Positions 59,897-64,000 of a stretch of DNA of 64,000 nt are shown here, piece by piece (within the stretch, counting starts at the first letter, position 1; each line of letters starts with the position of its first letter). The position numbers and the translations under genes are program-made. The notes below the pieces were generated by a model that was given only the letters and a program-made list of their open reading frames with translations, was not told the origin of the DNA and did no database searches. The stretch is from contig CAZKVR010000004.1 of assembly GCA_964556395.1 (NCBI GenBank), positions 1-64,000 on the forward strand, given 5' to 3'. The stretch is from WJKR01 sp964556395. Lineage in GTDB: Archaea; Nanobdellota; Nanobdellia; Woesearchaeales; WJKR01.

Positions 59897-61052
59897 GGTC
59901 AAGCCTCCGCAACACCTCAGCCTCCACGAGGAAGCAATCATGCGTCGGGTACTCCTTCACCAACGCCACGGTGGTATTTAACTCTTCCGCAGCAGCCTCG
60001 GCCACGGACGTGGTGGTGAGGAGCCGCAACCGGTCACGGTCCAAGGCTACAAGCTCTTCCGGGACGCCCCACTCGTCGAGGAGCAAGCGTCGCAACGACT
60101 CCAAGCGCTTCAAAGAAGACCTCTTCTCATGCTCAGACAATCCTTCCAAAGACTCGCCATACCCCTCGTCAGCGATGGACACCACGTCGTAGATAGCACC
60201 CCTCGTGAGCAAGCCCTCGTCATCCACGGCGTCGTAAGGGGCCGCGGCCCGCTCAGCCCGGCGCTTCAGACGCGTCGCGAGCTGGACGGCATCCTTGGAC
60301 TTCGCGGTGCAGAGGTGGGCCGACAACCCCAAGGAGGAGGCGAGCCCCAAGAGCTCCTGGCCGAGCTCGACGCTACCCTTCACGCCGTAGCTGAGAGAAT
60401 CCTTAGGCTCGAAGTGCTTGCCGGCCCGTTCGAAGACCTCGTTGTCGGCGTACTCGAACTCGTTCAGGTTGATGAAATCGACTGCGTCGTGCTCGGCGAG
60501 GTACTGCAACAGCTTTTTCAGATTCTCCACGTGCTCGGGGATGACAGGGACCTCGACGCCGACAGCCCAAGAATACTCTCTGGCGAGGAGGAGCCGCTCC
60601 CACTCGCGGTCGTCATCAAGGCGTGGGTGGAACCGGATCTCGTCCAAGCCAGCGTCGGCCAACCGCCGCAAGGAGGACTCGCCGACGCGCAACAGAGGAG
60701 TATAAAGGTGTATGTGGAAATCCTCACCAAACTTTTCCTTGAACAACCGGATGTACTCGACGGTGCGATCCAGCACGGCGAGAGGATCGCCGCCCGTGAC
60801 GCCGGCGCCGGTCGCCCGCATGAGACGCGCCTCCTCCAAGACATCCTCTTCAGAAGACACCTCCCACTCATTGGCAAAGGTGACGTCGCGCATGTTCTTC
60901 GCATCAGAGACCGGACAGTACGGGCAACCGTTCCCGCACACGCCAGTGACGAAGAGTACGAGCTTCTCGCCACGGACGCAACGCTTGCAACCCTCCGCCA
61001 ACTCTCCGGAAGCGGTCTTCCAATTGCAATGTCCGGTCTCGACGAAAGCCAT
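59880..61052 (-). CDS. Radical SAM protein with extra N-terminal Cys motif
   Basis: 390 residues. The radical SAM motif is CGNGCPYC (C39, C43, C46). Before it, C9 and C22-x2-C25 (GCKRCVRGEK) could bind another metal. GVTGGDPL is the SAM-binding motif. The C-terminal part (about 290-390) is helical and not part of the core barrel. The substrate is unknown. The disordered small protein encoded after it may be its target or partner. It follows TatD closely. Confidence 0.75.
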   Translation of the reverse strand: MAFVETGHCNWKTASGELAEGCKRCVRGEKLVLFVTGVCGNGCPYCPVSDAKNMRDVTFANEWEVSSEEDVLEEARLMRATGAGVTGGDPLAVLDRTVEYIRLFKEKFGEDFHIHLYTPLLRVGESSLRRLADAGLDEIRFHPRLDDDREWERLLLAREYSWAVGVEVPVIPEHVENLKKLLQYLAEHDAVDFINLNEFEYADNEVFERAGKHFEPKDSLSYGVKGSVELGQELLGLASSLGLSAHLCTAKSKDAVQLATRLKRRAERAAAPYDAVDDEGLLTRGAIYDVVSIADEGYGESLEGLSEHEKRSSLKRLESLRRLLLDEWGVPEELVALDRDRLRLLTTTSVAEAAAEELNTTVALVKEYPTHDCFLVEAEVLRRLDHGDHD

Positions 61053-61058
61053 GGTGAA

Positions 61059-61817
61059 TCACAGGAACAAGCGCTGATAGTTCATGAAGAGGACGTTCGC
61101 CACCTCTGAAGGGTCCATGCCCTTGAGCTCGGCGACCTTCTCGACGGCGATCCTGACGTTGCGCGGGTCGTTACGCTCACCCCTGACAGGGCCGAGGTAG
61201 GGGCTGTCGGTCTCTGTCAAGAGCTGCTTGAGCGGGACGTGCCTGACAAGCCACTGGAGCTGCTCGAGCTTCGCCACGGTGACGGGGACGCTGAACGAAT
61301 ACCCGAGCCCGGCGGCGCGCTCCACGAGACGCTTCTTACCCATGAAGCAATGCAGCACGACCTTGGACGCCCCTTCCTCCTCGAGGATGTCGAGGACGTC
61401 CTCCTCAGCCTTGCGCGAATGCACGATGATAGGGACGTCGAGCTCTTTCGCCAGGCGTATGAACTCGCGGAACGCCTCCTGCTGGACGTCCTCGTGGCAG
61501 TCGCCATCCTCGCCGCACTCCTTGTAATCCAGGCCGACCTCGCCGAGAGCGACGGGCGCCTCACGCCTCATCACGTCAAGCTCAGCCCTGACAGCCCCCA
61601 AGCCGTCCTCCCAGACATGGACCGGGTAGTAGCCCAAGGCGGGCTTGACGATACCGTACTCGCGCGACAGCCTGATGACGTGGCGGTTGCTCTCAGGACC
61701 AATACCATTGGCCACGACCGCCTTGACGCCGGCAGCCTCACAACCTTCGAGGACCTCGTCCAGGTCGTCGTGGAAGTCGTCGAAATCCAGGTGTGCGTGC
61801 ACGTCGAACAAAATCAT
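61059..61817 (-). CDS. tatD: TatD-family metal-dependent deoxyribonuclease
   Basis: 252 residues. Metal sites are FDVHAHLDF, GEVGLDYKE, VIVHSRKAEED, VLHCFMG and ETDSPYLGP, the complete TatD set. Members are 3'-5' exonucleases in DNA repair or turnover. The TATA box at 61840-61848 puts the ATG at 61817 at the RNA start. Confidence 0.92.
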   Translation of the reverse strand: MILFDVHAHLDFDDFHDDLDEVLEGCEAAGVKAVVANGIGPESNRHVIRLSREYGIVKPALGYYPVHVWEDGLGAVRAELDVMRREAPVALGEVGLDYKECGEDGDCHEDVQQEAFREFIRLAKELDVPIIVHSRKAEEDVLDILEEEGASKVVLHCFMGKKRLVERAAGLGYSFSVPVTVAKLEQLQWLVRHVPLKQLLTETDSPYLGPVRGERNDPRNVRIAVEKVAELKGMDPSEVANVLFMNYQRLFL

Positions 61818-61870
61818 CAAGGAAGAAACCAAGAACTATCTTTTAAACCTTTTCCAGCAACAAAAAAAAC

Positions 61871-62260
61871 CTACTTCTCGCGACGCATCTTCTTGAAGCT
61901 CTCGGCCAGGTCGACCATGTACTTGCCGTCCTCAAGCTTGTAGATGAGCGGCTGCTTCTGCTGGAACAAGTTGACCAGGTCGAGCTCGTACTGGCCGGGC
62001 TTGAGGATCTTCACGCTCTCCAGGTCGAGGATGACGGGCTGGTCCTCCTCGGAGCGGGCGCCGATGATCTCGAACACGTCCTTCTCGATCCGCTCCTTAT
62101 CCTGCTTGGAAAGCTTGAGCTTCTCGACCTCCTTCTTGGCGTCCTCGAGCTTCTCCTTCTTCACGTAGAAGAACAACCGCCCGCCGCAAGAGCAACCCTT
62201 GAGTATCTCGGAAGCACCGTCGTCGTAGAACGTGCCGCATTTGACGCATTGATGAGGAAT
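61871..62260 (-). CDS. Zn-ribbon protein (DUF2072-like), apparent ATT start
   Basis: 129 residues if it starts at ATT 62260, reading (M)PHQCVKCGTFYDDGASEIL then GCSCGGRLFFYV. This complete four-Cys zinc ribbon and the M-P-H-x-C beginning match archaeal zinc-ribbon proteins encoded beside Era-like GTPases. GGTGAT lies 5 bases before the ATT, while in-frame ATG or GTG starts before the ribbon do not exist; the first TTG (62176) would remove it. The C-terminal part is helical and charged. It could bind RNA. A sequencing change of one base is the alternative. Confidence 0.75.
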   Translation of the reverse strand: MPHQCVKCGTFYDDGASEILKGCSCGGRLFFYVKKEKLEDAKKEVEKLKLSKQDKERIEKDVFEIIGARSEEDQPVILDLESVKILKPGQYELDLVNLFQQKQPLIYKLEDGKYMVDLAESFKKMRREK

Positions 62261-62266
62261 GACATA

Positions 62267-62668
62267 TCACCTTCGCTTCTTCTTATGGACGGCACCCATG
62301 TTCTGCATGAGGAGCTGCACCTTGTCAGGGTCCTGCTTGATCTCACGGACGATGGACGCGGGGCCGATGATAGTGAAACCTGTCCGGTTGCCGAGGAGGA
62401 GGTTGACGAGCGCGGACCTGATGCGTTTGAAGAACGCGGCGCCGACCGTCTCAGGGTTGATGACTGCGAGCTCGATGCCCTTGAACTTGTCGCTGATCTG
62501 CTCCATCGTCTTGCGGATGAGCTCTGCCTCCTCATGGCTTCTCAGACGCCCCTCGAGGAGGAGTATCTTCTCGCGCTTCACCAGGTTGAGGAGCTTCTGG
62601 ATGCGCTTGACAGAGCTCAAGCCCTCAATCTCATGGTAGGGGATGAATTGTAATGTGAGTGAATCCAT
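62267..62668 (-). CDS. DUF2073-family protein
   Basis: 133 residues. LQFIPYHEIEGLSSVKRIQK, LLLEGRLRSHEEAELIRKTM and VINPETVGAAFFKRI follow the archaeal family that accompanies Era-like GTPases and zinc-ribbon proteins. Its exact role is unknown; ribosome assembly has been guessed from the GTPase. It lies 6 bases before the zinc-ribbon start and 11 bases after the GTPase. Confidence 0.82.
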   Translation of the reverse strand: MDSLTLQFIPYHEIEGLSSVKRIQKLLNLVKREKILLLEGRLRSHEEAELIRKTMEQISDKFKGIELAVINPETVGAAFFKRIRSALVNLLLGNRTGFTIIGPASIVREIKQDPDKVQLLMQNMGAVHKKKRR

Positions 62669-62679
62669 GCATAACCACC

Positions 62680-63315
62680 TTAGGATGTGAGCTCGAACAG
62701 CGCCTCGTAAAAGTCATCGACGTGCTTGCCGTACTTCGCGCTGATACCGATGACGTTGTACTGCGGGAACGCCGACTGGATCTTCTTGATGTCGGCCTTC
62801 TTCAAATCAACCTTGTTGGCGACGACGAGTACGGGGATGTCCCTCGCCTCGAGGTTTCCGATGATGGTGACGTTGACCTGACTGTAAGGGTCCTTCGTCG
62901 CATCGAGCACGACGATGACGGTGTCCATGTCATCCAACCACTTGATAGCGTCGATGACACCCTTCGTAGCCTCCTTGGCGCGGGACTTCGCCTCCGCCTC
63001 CTTCATGCCGACCTGGAGGAACTCCTCATAATCGATCTTGGTCGCGATGCCAGGCGTGTCCACCAGGTTGAACTTGAGCTCGTTGCCCTTCTTGTTCTTC
63101 ATCACGATCTCCTCCTTCATCTGGATCTCGCGAGTCTCGTGAGCGACGTTGGAGACGGACCCCATCTCCTCACCGAGCCAATCCTTGCAGACACGGTTGG
63201 CGAGCGTGGTCTTGCCGCCGTTAGGAGGGCCGTAGAGCCCGAGCTTGACATCCTTCTTCTTCTTGAAGATGTTCTTGAAGAAGCGTTTGAGGAACTTCTG
63301 GAACAGTTTCATCAT
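62680..63315 (-). CDS. Era-like GTPase
   Basis: 211 residues. GPPNGGKTTLANR is the P-loop (GPPNGGKT), LVDTPG the G3 and VANKVDLKKAD the G4 motif; ISAKYGKHVD is G5. The first 22 residues are basic and aromatic and may contact membrane or RNA. It heads the conserved cluster with DUF2073 and the zinc ribbon. A TATA box near 63341-63347 fits a leaderless ATG at 63315. Confidence 0.9.
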   Translation of the reverse strand: MMKLFQKFLKRFFKNIFKKKKDVKLGLYGPPNGGKTTLANRVCKDWLGEEMGSVSNVAHETREIQMKEEIVMKNKKGNELKFNLVDTPGIATKIDYEEFLQVGMKEAEAKSRAKEATKGVIDAIKWLDDMDTVIVVLDATKDPYSQVNVTIIGNLEARDIPVLVVANKVDLKKADIKKIQSAFPQYNVIGISAKYGKHVDDFYEALFELTS

Positions 63316-63364
63316 GCGAAGACGAAAGAATGAGAGGTTTATTTAAAGGTTTCGTTCATTCCTG

Positions 63365-63736
63365 TCAGGGGTTGACGACGACGTTCCGGCCAGGCCTCAA
63401 AGGAGTGGCGTTGGTGAGGTTGGCGTCGAGGAAGAAGACGTGCTCGCGCCCACGATAATCGATGACGAGGTCCTGATGCTCGTAGAGCTCCAAGGAATAA
63501 TCAGACCCGTCGAGGAGGACCGGCAGGTAAAAAGTCCGCTCATACCCCTCATGCACGTTAGCAGCGAGGACGGCCTCGTTGTTCAACACGCTGGCGAGCT
63601 GTCCGGCGAGCTCCGCATTGCGGTCGTCCTGTACGCCGACCATCCGGTTCTGGATGCCGGCGACGACGAGGATGAAGAAGAGGAGCATGAAGCCCGTCAA
63701 GACGACGAACTCGGTGCTCGCCTGCGCCCGCCTCAA
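63365..63736 (-). CDS. Type IV pilin-like protein with class III-type signal
   Basis: 123 residues, TTG start overlapping the previous stop (TTGA). The N-terminus MRRAQASTEFVVLTGFMLLF has the charged head, a Q-A-S-T-E processing region and the hydrophobic helix of archaeal pilins. The exposed part has N-x-T sites (LTNAT). It may be assembled by the TadA/TadC engine at 22-26 kb, but that is inference. Confidence 0.65.
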   Translation of the reverse strand: MRRAQASTEFVVLTGFMLLFFILVVAGIQNRMVGVQDDRNAELAGQLASVLNNEAVLAANVHEGYERTFYLPVLLDGSDYSLELYEHQDLVIDYRGREHVFFLDANLTNATPLRPGRNVVVNP

Positions 63737-64000
63737 GTGCGCACGACGGATACGGCATCACCCTCCGATTCCACACGGACCGCGTTCGCGCCCGGACTGA
63801 CGTCGATAGGGCAAGGCCCGGGGTCGCAATTGGTCGCAGTCCCATTGGTCATGTTGATGTCGCTGAAGAACAACGCCTGGGTCAGGCCAGTCTGGGTGTA
63901 ATAGGAGACGACGAGCTCTCGACCACCGTATATCTCCACAGACTCCAAAGAGTCAGGCATGACGAGGTCGAGCGTGACGCGGGAATCCCTTCCGAGGACG
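63733..64000 (-). CDS. Surface/pilin-like protein, C-terminal part (runs off right edge)
   Basis: The last 88 codons are visible and the frame stays open to base 64000. The sequence (GRDSRVTLDLVMPDSLESVE, YYTQTGLTQALFFSDINMTN) resembles the neighbouring pilin-like protein in length and style of its exposed part. A C-x5-C pair lies in CDPGPC. Four-base overlap with the downstream gene shows an operon. The start lies outside the window. Confidence 0.5.
   Translation of the reverse strand, partial: VLGRDSRVTLDLVMPDSLESVEIYGGRELVVSYYTQTGLTQALFFSDINMTNGTATNCDPGPCPIDVSPGANAVRVESEGDAVSVVRT

Noticed and set aside
1..64000. tRNA, rRNA and CRISPR arrays
   Set aside because: I looked in the gaps for T-arm sequences, cloverleaf arms and regularly spaced repeats and found none; a covariance search would be needed to exclude unusual tRNAs.

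Overview
The window reads as a gene-dense archaeal chromosome. The support is archaeal-type information genes: ThrRS with the archaeal editing domain, RpoE and Spt4, transcription factor S, ribosomal proteins S24e and S27ae, class I CCA-adding enzyme, Orc1/Cdc6, ATP-dependent ligase, RtcB with archease, Taw1, and the Era-like GTPase/DUF2073/zinc-ribbon cluster. FtsZ, a TadA/TadC-type pilus apparatus with coiled-coil partners, tandem AbrB-PhoU regulators and many small proteins of unknown function suggest a DPANN-like lineage, perhaps Woesearchaeota; that placement is inference. TATA boxes sit 23-33 bases before many start codons, so most transcripts look leaderless, and I used this to choose starts. 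I saw no rRNA, tRNA or CRISPR array.

Layout. 1-7 kb: the 5' part of thrS, then a two-gene operon of giant repeat proteins, each ending in a kinase-like domain. 7-10 kb: two AbrB-PhoU regulators with a HAD hydrolase, facing an Lrp-like regulator. 10.4-13.1 kb: an A/T-rich cassette (radical SAM, DegT-type aminotransferase, CYTH enzyme) followed by 360 bases of mostly degenerate DNA. 13.4-18.1 kb: acetyltransferase, aspartoacylase-like enzyme, Maf-like protein, a small membrane protein, a DRG GTPase and CorA. 18.2-26.0 kb: secreted/pilin-like proteins and the pilus ATPase and membrane platform. 26-32.4 kb: regulators, an Ntn acyltransferase, ATP-grasp ligase, M49 peptidase and phosphoesterase. 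32.4-34.6 kb: transcription/ribosome cluster. 34.7-41 kb: CoA-binding protein, ParA, EncFtn-like ferritin, PAC2, two transporters and Sua5. 41.2-42 kb: recombinase scar and RelBE-like toxin-antitoxin pair. 42-49.8 kb: CCA enzyme, TFS, kinase-dCMP deaminase fusion, Taw1, ferritin, UMP kinase. 50-57.7 kb: FtsZ, ligase, Orc1/Cdc6, three micro-ORFs, YrdC and Nudix. 57.7-64 kb: RtcB/archease, radical SAM, TatD, the Era-like cluster and pilin-like genes running off the end.

The most unusual signals are four things. First, the repeat-kinase pair at 1-7 kb. Second, a family of four intergenic hairpins (near 26.1, 50.0, 52.04 and 52.13 kb) that share a long strand with no C on the plus strand (no G on the minus strand) and a T-tract after the stem on the minus strand. 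Third, a zinc-ribbon gene that appears to start with ATT. Fourth, several genes too small for normal calling, including a 26-residue protein with a PCNA-box-like motif and an operon of three proteins of 42-44 residues.
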